Positions 23,751-34,837 of a DNA stretch of 64,000 nt are shown piece after piece (within the stretch, counting starts at the first letter, position 1; the number at the start of each line of letters is the position of its first letter). Under the pieces are notes generated by a model that saw only the letters and a list, made by a program, of their open reading frames with translations, was not told the origin of the DNA and ran no database searches. The stretch is taken from positions 1,176,001-1,240,000 of the forward strand of contig JASJOG010000029.1 of NCBI GenBank assembly GCA_030142905.1. Direction: 5' to 3'. The stretch comes from Heliopora coerulea. Lineage: Eukaryota; Cnidaria; Anthozoa; Scleralcyonacea; Helioporidae. Both the position numbers and the translations under genes were made by a program.

Positions 23751-25092
23751 CTAAAATGACGAAAGAGGAACAGAGCTAAGATTGCCATTTAAAGATGGTT
23801 TAAGTTTGGAGATTAAGAGGCTTTCTCTTATCAAAAGTTCAGGAGTTGAATTGCAAGAAGAAAGAATTTTGAAATCGTCAAGAGATGCAGAGTGGCCAGT
23901 TTCGGTGAGATGTGACAGAACGCTAGACGGTGAAGGATTAAGACTTTTTTTGCCAGTAAGGGCAGAGATTCCCAAATTATCCGAGACTCGTGTGTGTAAA
24001 TGGCGAGTCGTTTGACCCACATACAATGCGGTACAGCATTGACACGTAAATGAGTAGACACAATGATACCTCAGACCTTTGGGAAGTCTGTTCTTATTGG
24101 AGAAAAAGTAGAAAAGACGTTTGGTTGGACGAAAGACGAAACGAATGTTGACGTGGGGAAAGACGGACGAACAAAGACTAAGAATTTGTGTGCGCATTTG
24201 AAGAGAATGAGTGCCAGTGAAAGGAAGATAGAAATACAAACGTTTTGGAGGACATTGTGAAGCAATGGCCTCGAAACGAAAACTTTGTCCAAAAATAAGC
24301 AAACACACTTATCAAAAAAGTGAGTAGGACAACCATCGAGTTTAAAAATGTCTTTGAATGTGTCAAGTTCCTTATAAAAGTTTTCATAATTAGATTAAAG
24401 GTTAAAGAAACGATGTAATAAAGATAAAATTAAACTTCTTCTGTAAGAAAGAGGAATAAAACTGTCGAAATTGGTAAACAGGCCAGTGAAAGTAGGTTTG
24501 TGATAAACTGAAGTCGAAAATGATTGATTGGAGCGTGTGATTTTAACATCCAGAAAAGGAAGCGTGTTGTTTGATTCGATTTCAGAAGTAAATTTAATAT
24601 TGGGATGCTGATGATTCAGGAAATCAAGAAATAAAGGGATGTGACTTGGAGAACGAAATAGTAAAAAACAGTCATCAACATAGCGTCAATAATATGTAGG
24701 CTTAAAGTCAGGGGGACAGTTGTTGAACCAATTTCTTTCATGAAATGACAAAGAAATGTCAGCGAAAAGCTGTCCAAGGGGGGAGCGCATGGCAACACCA
24801 TCTATCTGTTCGTAAAGGGAACCATTAAAAAGAAAGTGACACTCCTTAACTGAAAAGTGTAAGAGTTTCTTGAATTGCTTGCTAGAAAAACTATAGTAAT
24901 GAATTGTGTTAAGAAAGAGATGATTGTTATGTCAATGGTTTCGTCAACTGGAATGTTAGTGAAAAGAGAGGTGATGTCGAAACTGGCCATGATTAAGTAG
25001 TTAGAATCAAACTTTAAGTTGAGTAACTCTTGAACAAAAGAAAAAGAGTCACTTACCATATATATACCAGAAGAGATGCCATTTACACACAT
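23751..25092 (-). pseudogene. Penelope-like RT plus GIY-YIG, several breaks
   Basis: Reading on the minus strand: SFDITSLFTNIPVDETI (RT motif A), a break, DGVAMRSPLG (motif B), a stop just before RYVDDCFLLF (catalytic YVDD), LPFLDVKI, HKPTFTGLF, KLDGCPTHFFDKC, then YSFTCQCCTALYVGQTTRHL with HTR (GIY-YIG core) and the tail LIRESLLISKLKPSLN. At least two stops and a frameshift disable it. The N-terminal RT part is missing because the right arm abuts motif A. Confidence 0.9.
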
Positions 25093-25333
25093 GAGTCTCA
25101 GATAATTTGGGAATCTCTGCCCTTACTGGCAAAAAAAGTCTTAATCCTTCACCGTCTAGCGTTCTGTCACATCTCACCGAAACTGGCCACTCTGCATCTC
25201 TTGACGATTTCAAAATTCTTTCTTCTTGCAATTCAACTCCTGAACTTTTGATAAGAGAAAGCCTCTTAATCTCCAAACTTAAACCATCTTTAAATGGCAA
25301 TCTTAGCTCTGTTCCTCTTTCGTCATTTTAGTA
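25088..25333 (+). pseudogene. Inverted duplicate of the GIY-YIG tail (right arm of element B)
   Basis: 74 codons identical in wording to the end of the minus-strand GIY-YIG frame in the left arm (GISALTGKKS through LSSVPLSSF). It lacks the GIY and YIG segments, so it is an arm by-product and not a gene. The near identity of the two arms points to a recent event or gene conversion. Confidence 0.85.
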
Positions 25334-25567
25334 TTCTTAACACAGCTATTTCGTATTTCCGACTAATAACGTCCTGTAACAACAGTCAGACAACAACTAC
25401 AGCAACGATACTCTACATAAAAAGTACGTCTGAGATTATCTCGCGTATCTTACGACCATGCAACATACGAGTAGCTCACAAACCGATCACAACTTTACGA
25501 CATGTACTGACTGACGTTAAGGACAGAGAACAATCACACGAATAACAAGGTGCAGTTTACAAACTAA

Positions 25568-25873
25568 TTGCTCTACTGCCAAGCCACCTATATAGGTGAG
25601 ACTAGCAGAAACTTAAATATACTTCTCATAGAACACAAACGAGCGACAAAAAACGGAGACAAAACCAACCATATTACCGAACACCACCGACAAACCAAAC
25701 ACAACATTGACTGGGAATCGGCAAAATGCATTACTTACAGCACCAACTACAAACAGCAACTCACACTGGAAAGCTGGTATACGAACTTAAAACGAAAACC
25801 ATCAAACCGATCACAACATTTACCGGGACCTTACAAACGACTAATTCTTAAATTCAAACTTGCGAACAACTAA
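25568..25873 (+). pseudogene. GIY-YIG endonuclease fragment (nested family)
   Basis: About 100 codons with ATYIGETSRNL, a histidine-rich NHITEHHRQTKHNIDW stretch and LTLESWYTN. The first strand of the GIY half precedes it out of frame. The H-x-x-x-T-x-H-x-IDW pattern is common in retroelement GIY-YIG domains and separates it from the family of element B. Confidence 0.75.
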
Positions 25874-26014
25874 CACTTCGACAAACTGATAATTAACACC
25901 TACACAACCACACCCACTGCTTCTCAAACTATCACACCTCCATGACTCATATGACCGCCCACTTATGACGCACGATCCAGATACAAATACAGGCGAACCT
26001 GACATTTACTCTCC

Positions 26015-26070
26015 TTTTGACTCTGAAGATGACCGCCGCTAAGGCTGTCGAAACGTCAGTCACTTCCACC
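26015..26070 (+). ncRNA. Hammerhead ribozyme-like motif of the nested element
   Basis: CTGAAGA at 26,023-26,029, stem II GACCGCC-GCTAA-GGCTGTC (seven pairs, one mismatch), GAAAC at 26,050-26,054 and GTCAGTC. This is one of the cleanest stem II folds in the window. Confidence 0.7.
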
Positions 26071-26199
26071 AACAGTCTTTCTCAAGGCTACTATAACCTG
26101 GACGATCAATCTCCACAAACATATCACAATTCTCCAGGTTCAAACCATTTACTTTATAATACCTCTAGCTATCTATTTATTCACTGGAAACTGTAATTA

Positions 26200-26252
26200 T
26201 ATCTCCACTCTGATGATGTGGCGTGATGCGACGAAACGTTAGTGCACTTAAT
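26200..26252 (+). ncRNA. Hammerhead ribozyme-like motif, right arm of element B
   Basis: CTGATGA at 26,210-26,216, hairpin with GTGGC/GCGAC, GAAAC at 26,233-26,237. It is identical in the core to the inverted copy in the left arm. Confidence 0.65.
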
Positions 26253-26348
26253 AAAACTTCATTTTTATCCTTGTCATGGCTTTATTCCGCGTCTTGTGCT
26301 GGGCACTCATATTTATTCTAAAGCTGCAATTTCCGCCTGGCTCCTCTC

Positions 26349-26460
26349 TTGCTATAGATAGATAGGTAGATAGATAACTAGTTAGCTAGTTGTTGGCAGT
26401 CAGGGAGGTTGGCACGTACGTAGGTAGGTAGATAGGTAGGTAATTAGGTAGATACAATTT
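26349..26460. repeat. GATA/GTAG microsatellite, degenerate
   Basis: Units TAGATAGATAGGTAGATAGATA, then TACGTAGGTAGGTAGATAGG. It lies just outside the right arm of element B and probably is the other half of the array it entered. Confidence 0.85.
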
Positions 26461-26639
26461 TATAAGCTATAATTCATTGGAATGGCCAAAAGGAATCCTG
26501 GAGTGTAAGTGGACCAAAAGAAGAAGATATAAGAAAGACCCTGAAATTAATTGTAATTGCTGAAACAGACAGATCAGAGAACGTCGACAAGGCAGATTTG
26601 GCTTAGGAGTAATCGACATAGAAAAACGAGGTTCAATAG

Positions 26640-27900
26640 TTGGAAATCCCTCTAAGAATACTAATGATGTTTCTCCTTCCTTAAAGAGTGTGGTAGAGGA
26701 GATAAAAAATCAGATTTTTTTAGTCTTAAAAAGAATGATTTTAACCCTTCAAGGATCAGTGTTCTGTATACAGGACATAAAGAACAAAAGAACAAATGGG
26801 AAAACAAAGCGAAAACAATGAAAGAACAATAAATAAAAGAAAATGAACTCAACCTTTTAAGAGTTGAAGAATATCGAAAAGAAGTACCAGTCAGCAAACT
26901 AACTTAGGCGTTGAAGGAAAAAACCATGAAGAAAATTTAATAAATCTTCGCGAAGAAAATCACATATTGAAGGATGATGAAAAGGCATTAAATGTAAGGA
27001 TGGATAACTTTGGTTGTATATTAGCTGATTTAAATAACAAATTAAAAGTATTTGAGGAACAAAAGGCAAGTTTACTACCAACAATTCGACTCTAACAAGC
27101 AGACTTTGATAACAACACTGCCTTTCACTGTCGTGAACAAGGACGATGTTGCAACGCTTCAAGAGAATAAGCGTGAATTGAAGGAAAATCACAAGCATTA
27201 TGACGAGAGAGTAGCGCAGAAAAATCAACTCAAGAGGACAATAGATGCGGTAGCCACGAATAACTATCGCGTGAGAGACATACTGGGATTGAACAGATTC
27301 CCTGCACTTGAGATTGACGGTTGTAATGATGAAGACGTAACGACCGATGCAAGCAATAAGAATGCAAATAAAGTTCCCCAACCTGTAGGAAATGCTGACA
27401 AATCTACGGCTTCGAATATTTCACCCGACACCTCCGATTAAGAGCAAATGTCTGGATTACAATAACAAAATATAAAAGAGCATACCAGTTGGTGATCCAA
27501 ACATAAACCAACTTGAACTAAGAATGTCAAATCAACAATCACAAATATCGCGAATCCAATTATACGAAAGAGCTATAACAATAGTAGGGGAATCGATGAT
27601 AAAAATGCTATAACTATTAAAGTTGCGGGGAACAATTCGTGAAGAGATAACAGTGAAGACATTCCCTGGGGCAACCGTGCATAATATACCTCATTATGTG
27701 CAACCAATAGTAGAGAAGTATCCAAAACATGTTGAGCTACATGTGGGGACTAATGATATTCAAGCGAAAGAGGCAGAAGAAAGCGTAGCAGAAATAGAAC
27801 GTCTTGGTAACATCGAATTACCATATACTCTGACTTGAAAATTTTCAATGTGAGTTTACTTGCCAACAGACTTCGAGATGCATTTAAGATCATTATACAT
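26640..27900 (+). pseudogene. Decayed retrotransposon ORF1 with SGNH-esterase-like end
   Basis: From 27,052 a 129-codon frame is rich in charged residues (coiled-coil-like, e.g. LQENKRELKENHKHYDERVA). After a gap of stops, near 27,570-27,830, the translation gives IVGESMIKML, VKTFPGATVHNIPHY, and HVELHVGTNDIQ. The G(D/E)S, FPGAT and HVGTND blocks are those of SGNH hydrolase/esterase domains found in ORF1 proteins of several metazoan non-LTR retrotransposons. The catalytic-serine block survives as GES instead of GDS. Many stops; no RT follows before the microsatellite at 27.98 kb. Confidence 0.7.
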
Positions 27901-27979
27901 TTTGCTCTCTAAATCCGGCAAACTGCATAAAGAGAATGTCAAATGTTTTTGTCACCGGTGTTCATTCTACCTTTTATAT

Positions 27980-28195
27980 GAATCGATGGATAGATGGATA
28001 GATGGATAGATGGATAGGTGAATAGGTGGGTAGTTGGATAGGTAGATAAGTCAATTGATGGATAGGTAGGCAGGTAGACAGATCGACAAATTAATTGATG
28101 GAAGGGTGGGTATATGGATGGATGAATAGATGGATAGATGAATAGACGGATAGACGGATAGATGGAGCTATAGATATAGATAGATAGATGGAAAA
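27980..28195. repeat. GATA/GATG/GGTAG microsatellite
   Basis: About 200 bp of degenerate tetranucleotides (GATGGATAGATG, AGGTGGGTAG, GACGGATAGATGG). Confidence 0.95.
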
Positions 28196-28495
28196 ATGGA
28201 AAGATTGAATGATAGATTGCTAGGTCTTCTGCACTTGGAAATGAAACTGTGAAACAGATAGCATTTGACTGCATATCCTTAGTGTCAAACGGTCTTAGTT
28301 AAAGGAAAGGACCATTTCCAATACAGAAAAAAGAGCTTTAAGAAGGCGACAAGAAGGAACATTTCCTCGAATGTTCAACAATCCCTGTACCGCTGCTTAT
28401 TTGTCAGGTTATACCTAACAAAAATTCCACATCCAAGTGGAATTTTACCTTACAAGTAAAATTGGAAAATATGGAATGCATATGAATTACTAGAT
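28196..28495. other. Intergenic DNA
   Basis: No gene recognised. Confidence 0.45.
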
Positions 28496-28690
28496 AAGCA
28501 GATGCAAGTTAAATCAAATTACATGTGTGAAACTTGAACGTGTAAAACATGCAAAACGTGAAAAACCACATGTAAAAAGAAATTTTGCGGATTAAAAATT
28601 GAAACATATTTAATCTTTCGACGTGTCATTACATGTGATTACATGAAATCACACATGTGGAATCATGTTGAATTTTTGGCAAAGGATTCC
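28496..28690. repeat. CACATG palindrome-rich repeat, copy 3
   Basis: Contains ACATGTGTGAAAC, AACGTG, ACCACATGT, GACGTGTCATTACATGTGAT and ATCACACATGTGG in about 190 bp. It belongs with the copies at 16.7 and 19.3 kb, in the opposite orientation. Confidence 0.5.
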
Positions 28691-29540
28691 TTTGGCAATA
28701 CGCATACAGATTATATAAACGTTCTATCTTCTCTTTTGCAATCTTGTCTAAACTTTTTAGCAATTATCCAACGTACGACTCGTTGCAGAAAAGCTCATCT
28801 GGGTAAGTTTTTAGACCATATTTTGTTATAATAATATTTGAATAATTGAGGTCATTCGTTTAAATGTTATTTTAATCTATCTTGAAGATGGCATTTACAC
28901 ATGTAATATTCAGTTGACCGCTATGACACTCTAATCTATAAACAGAGGTTCATCGTGTACGAATTGGTGGGCGCATATGTAGCACACAAATCAAGTCATT
29001 TTTCGCAATTGATTCTTGGCCCATCATCTGATCCTGTGTTGCTTGTTGTTTATGAACTCTAGCATATAATCTTGAGGTTATGGCTGTGATGGCTACCTTC
29101 AAAGCACAATTGTCCGAGGACTTGAATTCAACGAATGAGCTCAATCTTCTTTCATAACTAACTTGCTGAATATCGTTAAGTATTTGTTGTGTTGATGCGT
29201 TATCTGATATCCAAAAGGCTATAATAGATTTAACACATTTGAATTTTGAATTTTGTTTTCCAGATCTATGAAAATTTCAATATAGATACGAATAACAAGG
29301 TAAGTCAGTAATTTTCTTAAAGCTATCGTGCCCAATCTTTTGCTCAATATGAAACCTGCAGTACTTTTTCTTGTCCAACTAAATATCCTCGTCACTTAAA
29401 ATTATTGATGGCCAGAGAGCCAAATGATCTTGCATAGCCAATGCACTTATGAATTACTGGCACGTTGCTGTCTGTACATGATAATTTTGTGTTGGATTAG
29501 AGTGAAAAACTGGAAATCCGACTTAAGCGTTTTTCTCCAG
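28691..29540. other. Intergenic DNA
   Basis: No gene recognised; frames are 64 codons or shorter with no motif. Confidence 0.45.
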
Positions 29541-29544
29541 GAGG

Positions 29545-29655
29545 CCATGTATATATGTATATACATATATACATACACATACACTTACACATACACATAC
29601 ACATATACATACACATACACATACACATACATATACATATACATATACATATACC
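29545..29655. repeat. TATACA/CACATA microsatellite
   Basis: About 110 bp of TATATACA, TACACATACACA and ACATATACAT units. Confidence 0.95.
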
Positions 29656-29967
29656 GTTACCAAAAAGCTTGTCGAAAGAGAGATACAGGGGGAAGATTTA
29701 GCTTAAAATCTGATGGTAGCAAATAGCACCAAAGGTACGTTTTTTCAAGAGGGGTCCGAAGCATGCTTCCCCGGAAAATTTTGAACTTCTAAAATCACTG
29801 AGATGCTGTTTCAAGCACTTCTAGTCAGAGGTCGCAATAAAATAATACACTCTTCTCTCCTTTTTTTCATTCAATTTTACCAAATTTTTATGAGTTCCAT
29901 GGATACGAATGCTGTTTATATGACACTCATGCAAAATGGTTCTGGTTGGTTTACATGTACACTCCAG

Positions 29968-30150
29968 TAGATCTTATTCATAAATGCCACCTTATTTAAT
30001 AGACGTTTGTGAGCATGCAAATCAGCCCTGATAGCCTCGTTGTTGTGTAAGAAATTCAAAAGAATTTTTGTTCTCAAAAGAGGTTATAAGGGCTGATTGA
30101 AATGCATTTAAAAGAATACCAAACAAGGCGCCATTTATGAATAAGATCCA
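29968..30150. repeat. MITE-like inverted repeat element
   Basis: The left end GATCTTATTCATAAATG and right end CATTTATGAATAAGATC are perfect inverted repeats. Further in, AATCAGCCCT (30,022-30,031) pairs with AGGGCTGATT (30,088-30,097). The whole unit can fold back on itself. No coding capacity and no clear target duplication. Confidence 0.7.
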
Positions 30151-30329
30151 TGCATCTATTTATTGATACCTAAGAAACTGGCACACCAACTGGGGAGATG
30201 AGACCTCAATACATTGGGACCATGTGCAATTGAACAGATTATGACAGCTGCATGTAATTTTTGTGCAAAGGGTGCCTGAATTACATGTCCAAGTACATCA
30301 TGTTTACTGGTTATAGTAGTTTAGATTAT

Positions 30330-31125
30330 TAGTTTAGTAGACTTTAACTTTAAAATCACCTTGACATGTCAGCTAAATACAATAATAATACATCAGAAGG
30401 AATGAAGAATTATCTGTTTAAAAGCATCTTAATTCACTAGCAGAATTGTAGTCAGAAAGACTAAACAAGTTCAAAATCACTATGATGCAGAAGCAAGGAA
30501 TCATAATAAGTTTAATTTATCTAATAATATCAGATATATTGTAGTTAGGAAAGTTTATTAATTCAAAACAATCCTGTTACAAGTACAAGAAATAATAACT
30601 AGATTGGATTATTCAGTTAAAAATCATCCAAACACAGCAGTAACATGGTTTTTTGAAGGAATCACAATTCAGTTGAACCTTTTAGCAAAATCATAGGTAC
30701 AGTTGGAAAGCTCAATGGCAAATCAATTTAAACGCACCATGATACACCAGCAAAATAGTACAGTCTAGGAGTAAAATTTCAAATTCATATTAAAACAGCA
30801 CAAAAATGGTAGCTACTGTATATGCATGACCGATTAGTGAGGTTTAATCAAAATTATTATGCCCCTACAAGAAAAGGTACATCACTTCAAAATCATTTTG
30901 GCACATTATTAGGATAATAATCATACTAGGCACCGTACAGTACTCAAGCAGGCAGTGATGCACCAGGCTCTAAGGATATTCAGTTCAAACATTAACAAAA
31001 CAGTAGTCATTAAGGAAAAAGAGTTCAAGACCATCTGGGCACATCAGGAATACAATAGTTATGAAGTATTTATCAGTTAATAATTGCCATGTCACTACAG
31101 CAACATAATACAATTTTGCTGTTCA
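30330..31125. repeat. Diverged minisatellite, about 60-70 bp period
   Basis: The phrase TTCAAAATCA (or AGTTCAAAA, TTCAAACA, TTCAAGACCATC) recurs about every 55-75 bp, followed by a GGCACA/GATGCA/CCAGCA block and ATAGT/AGTAGTCA. At least ten degenerate units are visible (e.g. at 30,469; 30,561; 30,887; 30,984; 31,029). It reads as an ancient tandem array that has drifted. Confidence 0.55.
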
Positions 31126-32460
31126 GTCAAGGTGAAAATCCTTCATATTAAAGGAACATTCAGATATTTAGCTTCAAACTCTTTTTAACAAATTGTGTTA
31201 AAAACTATGCAAGCCCTACCTCCCTTGACAAGTATGGTGAGGAAATTATCGTGACGGTGGCCAGAGAAGAATATTTGTAAAAATGTTTATTTTTATCAGT
31301 TACTTTGATCTTTCATCATTTCGTGTTTTATAAAATTTATATATTTGATGTTGGTTATTCCTTATTTTTTTCATGATCAATTTCACTGTTACCGTCACTT
31401 TCAGTGCCTGTTTGCTGCTCAGTAACTCTAAAAGTATTTTTATTATGGTGCTAAACAACCAAAAGTTGTAAAACACAACAGAAAGTCTTCGTGTGTAGTT
31501 GTATGCCACCAAAACAGTGGCGGATCCAGTGTTGGGCCCATGGGCCCGGTTCCTTCTTTCAGTGACGGGATAACAAGTGTAATTTATATTAAAATTTGCT
31601 TACTAACTGAAAAAGTAGGGAAAGATAACAGTAACAAGTGTTCATCTTCCAAATAGTTTATAAAGATCAAGTTGTAAGATTTTATTATAGAACGTGCAAT
31701 TATATATATATATGTGATTCCACATTCTGGTAAATACTATAAATGCACGCTTGAATATCTCACTAATGGTCGCTAAAGACAATATCAACTAAACACGTGA
31801 TTCCTTTGGATAACCTCGGAGCAGAAGAGGAAATTCTACTGTTTAATTACTACTCCTAGGCTGGGATTCTCCTTCAAGCCAAGTCTGGTTCGCTAGTGCA
31901 AAATATCGCCTCATCCAAACTCATTGCAACTGAACAGGCATGAAAAAAGGCAATTACAGGTATCATCTCTTGCAATCCCAAAATGGCTTTTACACATGCA
32001 GCCAAGCATGTCAGGTTGATCTGTGTTATTTCAACAACAGACAGTTGTTACAGAGCAAATTTAATCCAAATAGGTGATTCTTTTGAAACACGGAACCATA
32101 CAAATACTTGTAACCACTTTACAAAAGCCAAGTGTTCGTTACAAAACAGTGTACAAATAAAAAAGTGTTGAATTCTACTATGACTCGCTCATTTACATAC
32201 TATTTCAATAAATTTAAATTATAACCTGACAGCTCACCTGGCAGGGTAATGCATTTCATATTCGAAAGGATGCATATTTACATCCATCGTATATTTAAAC
32301 TTAAAAAACACTCATATCTATACATAAGAGTAATCGTTTGCTCACGAAGAGAACGCGCCATCTTTTCGGATTGCGCAATTTTTTTGTCTAAATTTTGCAC
32401 CCCCTTCACCCGGCGCCCAGGGGCACGTGTCCCCTCTCGGCCCTCCCTCGCTACGGCACT
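31126..32460. other. Intergenic DNA with transposon-end-like words
   Basis: CAGTGGCGGATCCAG at 31,513 and, on the minus strand, CAGTGCCGTAGCGAGG ending near 32,460 resemble hAT-type ends (CAGNGnCG). No matching 8-bp target duplication flanks them, so they may come from different elements. A (TA)n run is at 31,702-31,716. No gene recognised. Confidence 0.4.
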
Positions 32461-32462
32461 GC

Positions 32463-32492
32463 ATCTGTCGATCGATCGATCGATCTATCTAC

Positions 32493-32549
<57 letters not shown>

Positions 32550-32592
32550 AATCTATCTATCTTTATTTCTTTCTTTCCTTCTTTCTTTGGAC
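32463..32592. repeat. CTAT/GATC microsatellite
   Basis: GATCGATCGATCGATC, then (CTAT)n nearly perfect for about 85 bp, ending in a TTTCTTTCTTTCC tract. Confidence 0.97.
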
Positions 32593-34150
32593 AACCATTT
32601 TGTAAACAGCGTTTCCTCAGTATTTAAAAGAGGCGCCCTACCTAAGACAAAAAAGTATTTTTAACAAGGTCAAAGGTGATTTTTTTCAAGTCAAAAACAC
32701 TTGAATGGCCACCAACACGAAAAAATGCTATCAAGAATCGTCGACAAGCCGTCGATCAGCCGGTTACAGTGGCCCGCTAGGAGTTTAATTAGTTAAATCC
32801 AAGCCTTGGCGGTACACAAGCTTTTTCCGGGGCAGGCATAGCCAGGCGGCTGGTCTGAAGTTGCCAGAGGGAAATGCTGACATATATCTATTCGCTGATG
32901 TACTGTCTGAAGTCGCACTTCTCGCTACACAGTGTTTCATACTTTCGCAATCTTCAGATATAGTAAGCAACTAAGATTGCGAGTACATCTACGGCCAACC
33001 TCAAAGTCATTAATGCAAAAATACATTCATTTTATATAATCAACATTCACTAGCGTAGCTACGCAAACATTTGTATCGAAGGACATTCTATAGCGCCAAC
33101 AGACGACCATTAACACCATTCTACTATACATTAGGGATAATAAAATTTCAATTACGCGAGATATTTCTCTTACTACGAAAGACGGGATCTAGAAGGCAGT
33201 GACAGAATATATAAAACAGAACTTATCAATCAAACAACAGAGCCAGTAAATGTGATACCAAATCACTTATTTATTGATCAGTTCTGCGTTACATTTACAG
33301 ACACTAGTGGAAAATTAAATCTCTTTGTGTTTCTTGATAAATCACCATTGCGTTGTGCATGTTCCTGGTACAGTTTTTTCATTTTATTCATTTGTACTGT
33401 CAAGAGCGCCAAGAGAGAAGTTAGCCCGGATCAACTGCTCCGAGACCCGCGCCGTGCATGTGGTCCGATGCCGCCCGTGCCATGCCAATCCGCTAATTTT
33501 CTTTAATGGTGTAGGATGAATTAATTCTAAATCTATTCAAATAATTTAGAAGTTCTATAAATATCTTTTAAACAATATAAATGCGTGTAAAATTTTTTGT
33601 CAAATTCCCACCAACTTTGACGTCAGAAAAAATTAGGCTTCCCTCGAGCCTACCTTCCTCGGAGCCCATCTTGGCTCTTGGAGGCCCTGTGTACCATTAT
33701 GTTTTTGATTATAGCATTATGACATCTATTTTCGTCATTTCTAACTTTATTCGTTGTTATTTAACACTTAGCTTGTTCAAGCAGCCTACAGTAAAGCTCG
33801 AGACTGTCTGCAGCAGTTGAATATTTGCGAAGACATATGTCAGGTAGGAGTCGATTTAACTCAATTGACATGTTAAATGATGAGGAGAAATCAACACAAA
33901 CCATTAATTACTTGAATATATTTTGATGGAGTATTCATTAATCCTGAACTGTGTTCACTTTAAAACGCTTTGTGTGTCCGATGATGTTGGAATATTTTCA
34001 AAGGATTAGAATTCGTATGTGAGGGACTTTTTCGATGGCTTTTTCTTTGTGGAATTTCCTGACAGTTGGCATTCTGTCATTGGCAGATTCGGAATTTCAT
34101 CAAAGGAAACATATATTCAAGTATGTAAAATAAAATAAATATGAAAATCA
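32593..34150. other. Intergenic DNA holding one arm of a dispersed repeat
   Basis: No gene recognised. The segment about 32,998-33,160 is an inverted match of 48,645-48,815 (shared words include ATGGTCGTCTGTTGGCG on one strand and ATACATTCATTTTAT), so it is a dispersed repeat copy. Confidence 0.5.
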
Positions 34151-34237
34151 TAGTCGTAGTAAGAAAAACAGAGCCCAGCTCAAAATCTTAATGTGGAAAC
34201 CCATGAATTAATGAGACAAACGGTAAGTTTCAATAAA

Positions 34238-34292
34238 ATTTTACGAACGTTTCGTTGCTACATGCAACATCTTCAGAGTGGATAAAATTACA
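34238..34292 (-). ncRNA. Hammerhead ribozyme-like motif, left arm of element C
   Basis: On the minus strand CTCTGAAGA, stem II GTTGC-ATGTA-GCAAC (five pairs, no mismatch), GAAAC, GTTCGTA. The bases AATTTTATCC before the core can pair with AAAATT after it, giving stem I with an internal loop. This is the most complete hammerhead fold in the window. Confidence 0.75.
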
Positions 34293-34837
34293 GAAGTGAT
34301 AACAACTACATGTCTATTTACATGTGAATAATTAATTAACAGATAAACCAGTAAAGATGAAGAAACAAAATTACGAAGTAAAAATTACGGTAAAACGTCT
34401 ATTATGTATGCACTGCTAAAATAAGGACGGTGGTATCGAAGAGATATTTTCATTTAAAGAAGGTTTGAATTTAGAAATTAATAAGCTTTCCCGTATCACC
34501 AGTTCAAGGTTAGAACAGGAGTGGGCGAAGGAAGTGATGGAAGAGTCGTTAGGAGAGATTGCGTGTTAAGTGTGATTAGTATGAGCGAGAATGCTTGAGG
34601 GTGAATGTCTGTTAGCTTTTTGCCAGTATAGAGTGAAACTCCCATTTGTTCTGACATTTGGGTATGAAGATGCCGGCGAGTTTGGCCTTAATGCAAAGCT
34701 CCATGGCTATGACAATTATATTGAAAACTATATGCGATCTCATTAACATGGGGATTCTTCCACTTATAGGTAGAATTCTTCCATTTTAAAGATGAAATCC
34801 TCATGTTAATGAGGTCGCGTATAGTTTATCAAGAAAA

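Larger units (their letters stand above)
25378..26156 (+). mobile_element. Nested fragment of a second Penelope-like family
   Basis: It interrupts the right arm of element B between the words GTCCTGTAA and ATAATACCTCTAGC, which are adjacent in the left arm. It contains a different GIY-YIG tail and a good hammerhead-like motif near its 3' end. No RT remains. Confidence 0.75.
23537..26322 (-). mobile_element. Penelope-like element B with long inverted arms and a nested insertion
   Basis: The left arm (about 23,537-24,002, minus) and right arm (about 25,079-25,378 plus 26,157-26,322, plus) are inverted copies: both hold the same end of the GIY-YIG coding region, the same terminal words (CCCAGCACAAAACGCGG, ATGGCTTTATTCCGCG) and the same hammerhead-like motif. 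The core (24,003-25,078) carries the RT. The right arm is interrupted by about 780 bp of another Penelope-like element. The element sits in a GATA microsatellite, with GATA units at both outer edges. Confidence 0.88.

Noticed and set aside
27939..28274. 111-codon frame rich in YPSIHLS
   Set aside because: It translates a GATA/GATG microsatellite.
31513..32460. A complete hAT element bounded by CAGTGGCGG and its inverse CCGGCACTG-like end
   Set aside because: No matching 8-bp duplication at the two ends and no transposase between them; the ends may belong to separate elements.
23427..32592. CRISPR-like arrays at the tetranucleotide repeats
   Set aside because: The repeats are 4-bp microsatellites without spacers, in a eukaryotic genome.
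32249..32664. Three frames rich in IYLS repeats
   Set aside because: They translate a CTAT microsatellite.
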